Origin: JBNKDD01 sp050288085
Lineage (GTDB): Bacteria > Chloroflexota > Anaerolineae > Aggregatilineales > UBA3940
DNA length: 22,972 nt
Direction of reading: 5' to 3'
Assembly (NCBI GenBank): GCA_050288085.1
Contig: JBNKDD010000059.1
Location: 1 to 22,972, forward strand
Positions 7,142-14,514 of the stretch are shown here, in pieces; position 1 is the stretch's first letter; every line of letters begins with the position of its first letter. A program made the position numbers and the translations under genes. The notes beneath the pieces are model-generated. The model searched no databases, was not told where the DNA came from, and was given only the letters and a program-made list of their open reading frames with translations.

Positions 7142-9673
7142 CTACTCACGTGCCAGAGCGATAGCCGATAAGGTTTCGGCTAAGCGGTTCAGGGTTTCTA
7201 CGTAGGCGTCGAGATAATCCTGTGCAAGCCGGACGGCAAATTCGCTCCGGCCAGACTCGGTTAACGGATCGATGTGTGGGCGGAAATCTCGCAGACTGAT
7301 CTGCATTTGCCCGGTGTCGTCGGTCAGAAAACCCCATACTAATTTCTTGGATTGCCCGTCATCTTTGGCGCTCATAAAGCGCACCAGCGAGGATCCCTTC
7401 GCCACTCTCCCGACGTTGGAGAAGACCTCTTCACCTTTGACCACTTCGTTCAGGATTCCGACTCGCTGCGGGATCTGGTCAAGTAGATGCTGCATGGAAG
7501 AGGGAAGGTGGGCCAGCATTCGGATGGTCGCCACGTTGAAGCTCTCCCCGCGCATGGTGATCGCCTTGATCGCGTTCAGCATTTCGCCGAATGTCCGCAG
7601 GTAGGATAACAAATCCCGGCGGTGGATATCAAATGCCTGCCAGGTTTCTTCATCCTGTTCAGCCTGCCAATCTTCATAGCTGGTGACTGCATCGTCGTAT
7701 ACGTCGAGCAGATCGGGCAGAACGTTGCGGAAAGTTGTGGGGAAAATACGCTCGTTGGGCTTGACGAAGGAGGCATCCATCGGGATGAGCAGGGAGGGAT
7801 TGATACCGGTCGAAGCGTTGAGCGAGTCCCAGACTGCTGTCCTCAGTTCGGGGATAAATTTGTCAATGGCGGCGGCGAGCTTTTTATCAGGCCGGTAGTC
7901 AGCCGCGTGGAAGATACGCGCCAGCAGCAGCATATCGTTGATTGTAAAGCCGGTGCCGCGCAGTTTGAGCCAATGGCGGGCCTCGTGTATGGCGGTCATG
8001 TTGACGGCATTGCTTTCTACGTCAACTTCGGGAGTCCAGTTGGCATGATATTGGGCAATCGCGGTGGCTTCAAACGGGGTTGACCCGTTGATGGGCAGCG
8101 GTTCCGGCGCACCGATATATAGCGCGTCGGTGTTGACCACCTCGCTGCACCACGAGATCGCCTGATTGGTCATCACCTCGGCAATTGCCATCCCCCACAG
8201 GCCATCAAAGAAGATGTGCGATTGGTCAAATACGATGCTGTCAGCCGTTCGGATGATGGTCAGTGGATGGTCGCCGATGCCGCGCCGGGCACTTCTCCGC
8301 AGCATCCCCAGGGGGAGTTTTCGGTCGTGCTTATCCCAGTTGAGCAGGATGGGCGTTTTGCCCAGCAGCTGTAGACTGTATTGGGTTTCTGCTGGTAGCA
8401 TGGTGCGGAGCCGCTCTTGTTCGGTGCGGGGAGCCAGCACCAACCGGGTATCGACTGTTGACCGGGATGGCACCCGGCCCGATTTGAGAATGGCGCTGAC
8501 CTGCCCCTTGATCAATGCGGGGTCGGCAGGGGCCAGGTAAGCGACCGGGTCAAGGTAGCCGTCGGAATATTTCTGGTAAAACCAGCCGCCCTTTGTGACC
8601 AGGGGATCGCCGTTGGGGTCAAGCGGCCTGCCATGCTTGTCAGTTTGCAGCGGCCAGTAATCGCCATGTTGGGTATAAACCAGCGGCTGTCCATCGGTAT
8701 CGCGGGCACAGGCGTCGAACAGGTAAACGTGACCGTTCCAGATCAGCCCTACCTTCGCCTCCCAGAGCGGAACCGAGACGCGTTCATCCCGGTATTTGCC
8801 GGGTTGGAGACAGGCCAACAGGCTCATTTGCTGCTGGTAGGCGGTGCGTTCCTGCTCGGTCAGGGCATGGAGCTGCTTTTTGATCTCGCGCACGGCAGCG
8901 TCGTCCAGCAGGTCAAAATAACGCTTGCTGAACTCATCAAACGCTTCTCGCCGCTGATCGGCATAAGAGGTTCCGGCCAGGGCATCATAGGGCCGCCGGA
9001 GCTGCCAATCACGGAGCATGGTGACAAACGGCATCTTATCGGCCTGACCGGCTTCTTTGGCTGCCTTGCGGATCAGCCGCAGGGTACGCCATTCTGTCCA
9101 CAGGGCGGCACTCAGGACTTCGGAGTCGAATAAGGTGTTGATAGATGTCATCAGCCAGGCGGTGACGTCATCGACCAGATCGGCCTGCTGCGGGCGATCC
9201 CGGTGATAGGCAATCGTTTCGTTGGTGTGACGGCCCTGATCTTCTCGCAGGCCGAATTGAAGGTAGAACTGCCAGGTTCCTTCCGGGAAGGCACTGTTCA
9301 CGTCTTTTCCGGCCAGCGTGAGAAGACCCTGATACGCCGCCAGCACCACGGCTGGCCCGGCGATAAACAGGCTGTACAATCCCTGTGGGAGCAGCCCGAT
9401 CCCCTTGAACATCGCGGTGATATCATCATCGACTCGCTTACGGCTTAACCGGCGGCCTTTGATGCTGGTCAGGCCGGATAGGATCAGGCCGGGCAAGTTG
9501 CCAGCCGGGAAAATCCCGGCAATTTCCCGTTTGAGTTCTTCGATTTCGGGGAGTGTGAGTTTTGAGACTCGGACGATAGTTTTATTGTCAATGGCCTGTA
9601 AGCTGTGCAGCGTCACGTCCCTGCCGGGGTGGTGGGCCGGTGATGGGTAATGATCGGCCTGTTCATCTGCCAT
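7142..9673 (-). CDS. Large protein of unrecognised family with an HxxxDG acyltransferase-like motif
   Basis: 843 residues, start supported by AAGGA seven bases upstream. I do not recognise the family. Visible points are a hydrophobic stretch near 95-122 that could be membrane-associated, a charged motif REDQGRHTNET (143-153), a Trp-rich half with KVGLIWNGHVYLFDAC (307-322), Asp/Gly-rich loops near 338-372, and SHIFFDG with H486 and D490 in HxxxDG form. HxxxDG is the catalytic signature of CoA-dependent acyltransferases and peptide-synthetase condensation domains; the surrounding sequence does not otherwise read clearly as either. No signal peptide is seen. It follows the kinase gene by 54 bp and precedes the aldolase by 29 bp, which suggests one transcript. 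Confidence 0.8.
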   Translation of the reverse strand: MADEQADHYPSPAHHPGRDVTLHSLQAIDNKTIVRVSKLTLPEIEELKREIAGIFPAGNLPGLILSGLTSIKGRRLSRKRVDDDITAMFKGIGLLPQGLYSLFIAGPAVVLAAYQGLLTLAGKDVNSAFPEGTWQFYLQFGLREDQGRHTNETIAYHRDRPQQADLVDDVTAWLMTSINTLFDSEVLSAALWTEWRTLRLIRKAAKEAGQADKMPFVTMLRDWQLRRPYDALAGTSYADQRREAFDEFSKRYFDLLDDAAVREIKKQLHALTEQERTAYQQQMSLLACLQPGKYRDERVSVPLWEAKVGLIWNGHVYLFDACARDTDGQPLVYTQHGDYWPLQTDKHGRPLDPNGDPLVTKGGWFYQKYSDGYLDPVAYLAPADPALIKGQVSAILKSGRVPSRSTVDTRLVLAPRTEQERLRTMLPAETQYSLQLLGKTPILLNWDKHDRKLPLGMLRRSARRGIGDHPLTIIRTADSIVFDQSHIFFDGLWGMAIAEVMTNQAISWCSEVVNTDALYIGAPEPLPINGSTPFEATAIAQYHANWTPEVDVESNAVNMTAIHEARHWLKLRGTGFTINDMLLLARIFHAADYRPDKKLAAAIDKFIPELRTAVWDSLNASTGINPSLLIPMDASFVKPNERIFPTTFRNVLPDLLDVYDDAVTSYEDWQAEQDEETWQAFDIHRRDLLSYLRTFGEMLNAIKAITMRGESFNVATIRMLAHLPSSMQHLLDQIPQRVGILNEVVKGEEVFSNVGRVAKGSSLVRFMSAKDDGQSKKLVWGFLTDDTGQMQISLRDFRPHIDPLTESGRSEFAVRLAQDYLDAYVETLNRLAETLSAIALARE

Positions 9674-9694
9674 GAAAATATCCTTGATAAGTTG

Positions 9695-9710
9695 CGTTAC
9701 CGGGGTAACG
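9695..9710 (-). other. Intergenic hairpin between the kinase and the 843-residue gene
   Basis: CGTTACC, GG, GGTAACG forms a perfect 7-bp inverted repeat in the 54-bp gap. There is no T-run after it on the minus strand, so it is not a standard terminator. It may be a processing or stabilising stem, or an operator. Confidence 0.4.
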
Positions 9711-9727
9711 GATAATGATCCTTGTTA

Positions 9728-12196
9728 TTAGCTTAGTTCATCCGCCATCCAGAGCATTGCTTGTTTAAGCTGGAATGTGAGTTTTTCAGATAGCAAACCT
9801 GAATTGCCCTGCGATTCGATCCGGCTCAGGCGTTCTTCAACCAGGGCCAGACTGTTGGCTTTATCGCCGGTTTGCAGCGATGAGCGCAGCGCTTCGACCC
9901 GTTCCACCCAATCGTCAATGGCGGCCTGACTGTTAGCCGGGTCGGTGCGAGCTTCTTCGAGCATATCCAGCAGGGTTTGAGTCAGATCGACCGGGGCCAG
10001 CAGGATACCGCTGGCCGGTGCGGGCCGCTCGACCGTCATCGCGCAGCGGAAGCCCATATCGTTGGCGTAGGCGGTCGGGCTGACCGGGTTACGCAGAGAA
10101 CTGAGCGCCATCTCGCCTTCCCGCGTCCACGAGCCGCCGCGCACCAATCGAAGCGTACCGCTCAATGGCCCGGAGGGATCGAGTGAGACGCCAGTACGGT
10201 TGTAATATTCGGCATCAAACCAGTCTGACACCCACTCCCAGACGTTGCCAGCCATATCCAATGCGCCGTAAGCACTGGCTCCACCCGGGTATGACCCGAC
10301 CGGTGCTGCCGGTTTGTTGGTGACACTCTCATTGAAGCGCATCAGGTCAGGGGTAGGGGAGTCATCTCCCCAGGGATACTTCCGCGCCTTGCCGATAGTG
10401 GGATCCCAACCGGCGGCTTTTTCCCACTGTGCCTCGGTTGGCAGCCCGGTGACCAGATCAGTCTCGCTGGCGATCCATAAGCAGTAGGCTACCGAGTCCT
10501 CATAACGCACAAAGGTCACCGGGTAGTCTGCAAATTCGGGGTCGTCAAAGTAGGTCAGGTTGACGGGCGGGCTGCATTTTCCGGCGTCGATGCATAACCG
10601 GTACTGGTCGTTGGTGACCTCGGTACGGTCGATCCAGTAGTTGGAGAGCTGCACAGCATGGGCAGGCCGGTCGATGCGATTACGGGACAGGCTGTCGGTG
10701 CCCATGATAAACTGCCCCTCCGGGATAAACTGCAACACCTGACCATCATGTACCCGGAAGGCGCTGGTCCCCACGTCAAGCGAGGTGAACTCGGTCGGCG
10801 GTACGGTATTCTCCGGGGCTGGCACCAATGCCGTAGCGGTCGGCATTGAGGTGTTGGTCGGCACCGGTGTTAAAGTTGGGATCAGGGTGGGCGTTGCGTC
10901 GTCCGTTTCGGCTGATTTGGTTGGACGCACTGCCGGAAGCGATGGCAGCTTGAACTGAATCGCGATCACCCCCGCCGTCTGGAGTAGATAGACCAATGCT
11001 GCCAGAATGACCGCCAGCACCCCTATAACGATCAATGTCCGTGCCCAGGTCGCGAAGAATCGCTGGCGCTTTTCCTGCCGGGCGATGCGCTTTCTCTCGC
11101 GCAGGCGTTTGTTTTCCCGGCGTTTTTCGGCTTTTAATGCCTGGATTGTCTGGCGTTCGAGCTTGGTTTCCTCACGCTGCATTTGCTGGTGGGCGGCCCG
11201 CAGGCGGCGTTTCTCGCGCCGCTCCTCAACCTTTGACGGCCCCCGGTGGGCGACGACCGTTTCGTTATCCTGGCGCTGGGTGGGTTCTTCTACGCTGGTT
11301 TCCAACCGAGGACCGGGCAGCGGGGGGAGTTCGGCTTCAGGATGATCGTAGGCCCATTCTAAGGCAATCGCGAACTGCATGGCGTTTGCGTAGCGGTCGC
11401 GGGGTTCTTTTGACATTGCCTTCTGGATGGCCTGGGCAACCGAAAGCGGCAGCTCCGGGTTCAGATAGCGCGGGTCGGGAGCGCTTTCGTGTAGATGTCG
11501 CAAGGCCATATCGACCGGTGAATCGGCTTCGAAGGGGAGTTCGCCGGTACACAATTCGTATACGATCACCCCCAGTGAATAGATATCGCTGAAGCGGCTT
11601 GCCATCCGCGAATCGGCGATTTGCTCCGGTGACATGTATTCTGGTGTGCCAAAAGCCGTGCCGCTGGTTTTATCCTCGGCGTTCCGGCTGCGCAGCAGGG
11701 CCAATCCGAAGTCGGTTAGAATGGCCTGCCCACTGCGGGCAATCATGATATTTTCGGGTTTCACATCGCGGTGAATGACATCTTTGCTGTGGGCATGATC
11801 CAGCGCTGCCGCGATCTGCCGGACGATAAAGGTGACATCCTCCGCGTAGAGCGTGCGCTCTCCCCGGTTCACCTGCACGATCAAATCGGCCAGCGTGATC
11901 CCTTCGATGTATTCCATCACCATATAATGCCCGCCCTCAGCCGCGCCGAAGTCGGACAGTTTGACGATGTTGGGATGGTTAAGCCGGGCGATGGCTTTCG
12001 CTTCCCGCCGGAACCGGGCATTAAAGACCGGATCGCTTTGCAGGCTGCGACCGATTATCTTGATGGCTACCTTACGTTTCAGGTCATGATGGTAACCCAG
12101 GTAAATCTCGGCCATAGCACCCTGGCCGATGAACTCGATCACTTCGTATGGGCCGAGCTTGCGGCCTATCAAATCGCTATCCACGTTTTCCCTCAT
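9728..12196 (-). CDS. Transmembrane Ser/Thr protein kinase with extracellular FGE-fold domain
   Basis: 822 residues. The kinase domain (about 17-285) has IGQGAMAEIYLG, ATP-binding K46 in VAIK, the catalytic loop HRDVKPEN (D144, N149), DFGLA (D162) and GTPEYMSPEQ, so it should be active. A very basic, probably coiled-coil stretch (322-384) leads to one TM helix (about 387-408). A Thr/Pro-rich linker (432-468) leads to a sulfatase-modifying-factor/FGE-fold domain (about 485-722) with EVTNDQY, GLPTEAQWEKAA, DMAGNVWEWVSDW, VRGGSW and GFRCA. The stretch between VRGGSW and GFRCA has no cysteine, so the catalytic Cys pair of true FGE is absent and the domain is probably a ligand or glycan sensor. 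A helical tail ends the protein. A promoter lies at 12219-12248; it heads the four-gene run. Confidence 0.92.
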   Translation of the reverse strand: MRENVDSDLIGRKLGPYEVIEFIGQGAMAEIYLGYHHDLKRKVAIKIIGRSLQSDPVFNARFRREAKAIARLNHPNIVKLSDFGAAEGGHYMVMEYIEGITLADLIVQVNRGERTLYAEDVTFIVRQIAAALDHAHSKDVIHRDVKPENIMIARSGQAILTDFGLALLRSRNAEDKTSGTAFGTPEYMSPEQIADSRMASRFSDIYSLGVIVYELCTGELPFEADSPVDMALRHLHESAPDPRYLNPELPLSVAQAIQKAMSKEPRDRYANAMQFAIALEWAYDHPEAELPPLPGPRLETSVEEPTQRQDNETVVAHRGPSKVEERREKRRLRAAHQQMQREETKLERQTIQALKAEKRRENKRLRERKRIARQEKRQRFFATWARTLIVIGVLAVILAALVYLLQTAGVIAIQFKLPSLPAVRPTKSAETDDATPTLIPTLTPVPTNTSMPTATALVPAPENTVPPTEFTSLDVGTSAFRVHDGQVLQFIPEGQFIMGTDSLSRNRIDRPAHAVQLSNYWIDRTEVTNDQYRLCIDAGKCSPPVNLTYFDDPEFADYPVTFVRYEDSVAYCLWIASETDLVTGLPTEAQWEKAAGWDPTIGKARKYPWGDDSPTPDLMRFNESVTNKPAAPVGSYPGGASAYGALDMAGNVWEWVSDWFDAEYYNRTGVSLDPSGPLSGTLRLVRGGSWTREGEMALSSLRNPVSPTAYANDMGFRCAMTVERPAPASGILLAPVDLTQTLLDMLEEARTDPANSQAAIDDWVERVEALRSSLQTGDKANSLALVEERLSRIESQGNSGLLSEKLTFQLKQAMLWMADELS

Positions 12197-12218
12197 TCTC
12201 GGACAATGTTACTGCACA

Positions 12219-12248
12219 AGTATATTGAGGGTGGGGAGCCTTCGCCAA
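12219..12248 (-). promoter_or_regulatory. Promoter of the kinase-headed gene run
   Basis: On the minus strand TTGGCG (12243-12248), an 18-bp spacer and TATACT (12219-12224, five of six matches) precede the kinase ATG by 22 bp. It lies just past the terminator of the upstream gene, as expected for a new transcription unit. Confidence 0.6.
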
Positions 12249-12261
12249 TCTTACCCTGGTA

Positions 12262-12290
12262 ATAAAAATAGGGCACAGTTGGCTGTGCCC
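12262..12290 (-). terminator. Rho-independent terminator of the CcdA-DUF2085 unit
   Basis: On the minus strand GGGCACAG, a CCAA loop and CTGTGCCC form a perfect 8-bp stem (12271-12278 with 12283-12290), followed by TATTTTTATT. It lies 21 bp past the DUF2085 stop codon. Confidence 0.8.
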
Positions 12291-12311
12291 CATAAACTGG
12301 GTCAAATTTGA

Positions 12312-13118
12312 TCAATCTCCTGCCTGAGCTTCGGTCGATTGGAGAACGCCCGCCTGGGTCAGCTTATTGACGATCATCTCTTCGGTTTCTTCCATGCTGT
12401 CGTCAATGTAGGGATAAGCCAACCAGGCGTTGCCAAGCCCAAACATGGCCCCGGTCAATGTTCGGAGGAAAGGTGTGCTTTCCCGGATCGGATAAAGGGC
12501 GATGCCAAAACCGTTGAAGGGCGGGTTGGCAAAAAGCTGGCTGAAGCCGTCCAACCCCATCGGAGCCAGGGCGATCAGGATATAAGCCCAGAAGGGCAGA
12601 TAGGGTATTTTAACCCCCAATCGCTTGAGGATCAGCATCACCGGTCCGAACAGCGTCAGCGTCAGGTAGGTGGCAATGTCGCGCTGGCATAGGGCGACTT
12701 TATAGCCCATCCTCTCGCTGCCCCGGAATCGCTTGGCTGCCAGGGACAGGTAACCATCCAGATCGTGGATGTCCGGCACCTGAGCGAAGGCTGGTTCATC
12801 AGCCGCTGCATCTTCAAAGGTATATTCGTAATTGGTTCCGGCCCGCTCACGAGGATAGACGGCCTGCTCCCCAAACAGGAACCACGACCGGAAAACATAT
12901 TGGTGGCACATCGGGCTGTATATTCTGTAAATTGTCTCGCCGACACCGGTTGCCCCGGCATGCATCGCGATGGGGGCCACAAACGGCATCGCCGTATAGA
13001 TACCGATAATCGCTGAGATGACCAGCAGCCAGTTGCGGGTCATGCCTAAAAATATCTTATCCAGCGTGAGGATGATACCGCGCCGGTCAGGTTGATCGGG
13101 CTGTGGTTGATCGACCAT
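12312..13118 (-). CDS. DUF2085-family membrane protein
   Basis: 268 residues with TM segments near 29-50, 150-166, 176-195 and a weaker one near 218-235. DUF2085 landmarks are the CHQ motif with a nearby RS (C71-H72, then FRSWFLFG), a second Cys motif (C144 in ALCQRD), and the APMGLDGFSQ stretch (185-194). The family function is unknown; its conserved cysteines lie close to the membrane. A hydrophilic insert at about 85-135 separates the two Cys motifs. It starts 3 nt after the CcdA-like gene stop, and its ribosome site GGAAGG lies inside the end of that gene, so translation is coupled. The pairing suggests, but does not show, that its cysteines are kept reduced or oxidised by the CcdA-like protein. 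Confidence 0.8.
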   Translation of the reverse strand: MVDQPQPDQPDRRGIILTLDKIFLGMTRNWLLVISAIIGIYTAMPFVAPIAMHAGATGVGETIYRIYSPMCHQYVFRSWFLFGEQAVYPRERAGTNYEYTFEDAAADEPAFAQVPDIHDLDGYLSLAAKRFRGSERMGYKVALCQRDIATYLTLTLFGPVMLILKRLGVKIPYLPFWAYILIALAPMGLDGFSQLFANPPFNGFGIALYPIRESTPFLRTLTGAMFGLGNAWLAYPYIDDSMEETEEMIVNKLTQAGVLQSTEAQAGD

Positions 13119-13121
13119 AAA

Positions 13122-13970
13122 TTAACGACCTTCCTGGGCAACTGTTGTGGATTTCCCGGCGGCCTCAACATTGGTTTGAGTGGCGGCCTCGCTCAGGGTG
13201 TTAGCTGCCTGCCCGGTCAGATAGCCAATGTAGGCCGGAACTAAGGGCAGCACACACGGCGAGAGGAAGGAGAACAATCCGGCCAGGAAAGCCAGCGGGA
13301 TGGTCAAAGTGTTACCACCGGCCCGGCTGACCAGCCACTCGTCAAGCACCAGGGCGAGGTCGGTGCCACCGCCAAATGCCAACGCAAGCCGCTGGAGCGA
13401 GAACTGCTCCAACCCTCTAATCGTACCGGCGATGATCACTAAACCGATCAGGATCAGCAGGATACCTCCGGCGAACTCGATTGTCTTCATGTGCTTTTGT
13501 AGTTTTCGGATGCTGGTGGTTGCCCGGTCAAGGGCCAGCGCTGCCGCCAGGAAGGGCAGCGCCAATCCCAGTGCATAGACTGTCAGCAATAGAACCGCCT
13601 GCCCGACCGATCCGGTGCTGTATCCCAGCGTCAAGATACCGCCGAGGATAGGGCCAACACAGGGCGACCAACCGGCAGCAAAGGTCACGCCCATCAGGAA
13701 GGAGCCGCCATAACCCCATTCTTTTTTCGGCGCTTGCTGTTTCCGGGTGTCGTAATACAAAAAGGGAATCCGGATTACCCCCATCGTGTGCAGTCCAAGC
13801 ACAATTACCAGCAGCCCACCGGCCCGCAGAACCCAATCCTGAGCGTCTCGGAACCCGTTGCTAAACTGGCCGATCAAACCGGCACTGATGCCGATCACAA
13901 ATACAAAAACAAAGGAAAACCCCAGAACAAACAATACACCATGTGAAAATACAGCCCAGCGTTTTACCAT
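13122..13970 (-). CDS. CcdA/DsbD-family thiol-redox transporter, apparently circularly permuted
   Basis: 282 residues, about six TM helices. CcdA moves reducing equivalents across the membrane for cytochrome c maturation and other thiol repair, using one Cys in TM1 (SPCVLPLVP) and one in TM4 (W[TS]PC.GP). Here the chain begins with what is normally TM2 (HGVLFVLGFSFVFV, 10-23), continues through GLHTMGVIRIPFL and GWSPCVGPILG (C104), then LPFLAAALAL and a helix near 166-182. After a 40-residue linker it ends with the usual TM1, FLAGLFSFLSPCVLPLVP with C239 (228-245), and a hydrophilic tail. GGAGG eight bases before the ATG fixes the N-terminus, and no cysteine helix is encoded upstream. Both catalytic cysteines are present, so it may be functional. 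Confidence 0.88.
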   Translation of the reverse strand: MVKRWAVFSHGVLFVLGFSFVFVFVIGISAGLIGQFSNGFRDAQDWVLRAGGLLVIVLGLHTMGVIRIPFLYYDTRKQQAPKKEWGYGGSFLMGVTFAAGWSPCVGPILGGILTLGYSTGSVGQAVLLLTVYALGLALPFLAAALALDRATTSIRKLQKHMKTIEFAGGILLILIGLVIIAGTIRGLEQFSLQRLALAFGGGTDLALVLDEWLVSRAGGNTLTIPLAFLAGLFSFLSPCVLPLVPAYIGYLTGQAANTLSEAATQTNVEAAGKSTTVAQEGR

Positions 13971-13984
13971 GTGAACTTCCTCCG

Positions 13985-14028
13985 ATCAGGTGGCTAAATC
14001 TCGCCCTTTAGACGGCCTGCCCCCTGAT
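13985..14028 (-). promoter_or_regulatory. Structured leader of the CcdA-like gene
   Basis: In the minus-strand transcript ATCAGG (14023-14028) can pair with CCTGAT (13985-13990), which directly precedes the GGAGG ribosome site. A nested CTAAA/TTTAG pair lies inside. The outer stem would place a helix against the ribosome site and could affect translation. No known riboswitch was recognised. Confidence 0.3.
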
Positions 14029-14037
14029 ATTCTTACA

Positions 14038-14053
14038 TACGGTCGCCACCGTA
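14038..14053. other. Palindrome TACGGT-cgcc-ACCGTA upstream of the CcdA-like gene
   Basis: A perfect 6-bp inverted repeat with a 4-bp centre lies 68 bp before the start codon, in the region expected to hold the promoter. It could be a repressor or activator site; no regulator is assigned. Confidence 0.3.
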
Positions 14054-14114
14054 CCGAGTTTACAAAGTTGGAAGTTAGAACGCAACCTCCGCCGATCTGG
14101 AAGTGCAGAATGTA

Positions 14115-14143
14115 AAGGGGCAAGTTGTCTACACCTGCCCCTT
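14115..14143 (-). terminator. Probable terminator after the GlsB/YeaQ-family gene
   Basis: AAGGGGCA (14115-14122) pairs with TGCCCCTT (14136-14143), extendable by three pairs to a 7-base loop. On the minus strand only a short TTTACATT follows, so the T-run is weak. It lies 36 bp past the stop codon of the membrane protein gene and ends the six-gene run. Confidence 0.55.
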
Positions 14144-14178
14144 ATGAGAATCATCAGAATCATCCGGTCAGAGATGAA

Positions 14179-14505
14179 TCAGCGGCGGCGTCGGCGGCCT
14201 CGTTTGCTGCCTCCGCTCTCATTACGCACACCCAACTGCTTGCCGGGGATAAGCAGCTCTATTGCGATCAGGACGATGATCGACCCGACAATGGCGTGGA
14301 TAACCGTATCGAGCGGGGCCCAGCCGGTAATACCAGCCGGAAACAAGAAGCGATGCATCACGAACCCACCAACAAATGCCCCGATGATTCCCAGGACAAT
14401 GTTGACAATACATCCCTGGCGTTCAGCCCGTAAGAGCAGACTGGCAACGTACCCGGCTATCGAACCGGTAATGATCCATCCTAATATTTGAAAAAAAGTC
14501 TCCAT
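14179..14505 (-). CDS. GlsB/YeaQ/YmgE-family (transglycosylase-associated) small membrane protein
   Basis: 108 residues with three hydrophobic segments (about 4-26, 31-54 and 64-87), matching the length and Gly-rich helix pattern of this family (GWIITGSIAGYVASLL, IVNIVLGIIGAFVGGF). The role is unknown; members are often linked to general stress. It ends in an extreme basic tail of five arginines after KRGR, probably cytoplasmic and possibly contacting phospholipid or nucleic acid. The ATG lies 9 bp after the PRPP synthetase stop, and GGGGAT just upstream serves as ribosome site, so it is co-transcribed. A probable terminator follows. Confidence 0.8.
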   Translation of the reverse strand: METFFQILGWIITGSIAGYVASLLLRAERQGCIVNIVLGIIGAFVGGFVMHRFLFPAGITGWAPLDTVIHAIVGSIIVLIAIELLIPGKQLGVRNESGGSKRGRRRRR

Positions 14506-14514
14506 TACAATCCC

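Noticed and set aside
11035..11592. 185-residue open frame on the plus strand inside the kinase gene
   Set aside because: It is opposite intact kinase motifs; its Arg/Pro/Gly-rich composition is what GC-rich antisense frames give.
14147..14164. Tandem AGAATCATC repeat
   Set aside because: Only two 9-bp copies just past a stop codon; too short to distinguish from chance.
14125..14433. Plus-strand frames opposite the GlsB/YeaQ-family gene
   Set aside because: No ribosome site, and the minus-strand frame has family-like membrane helices.
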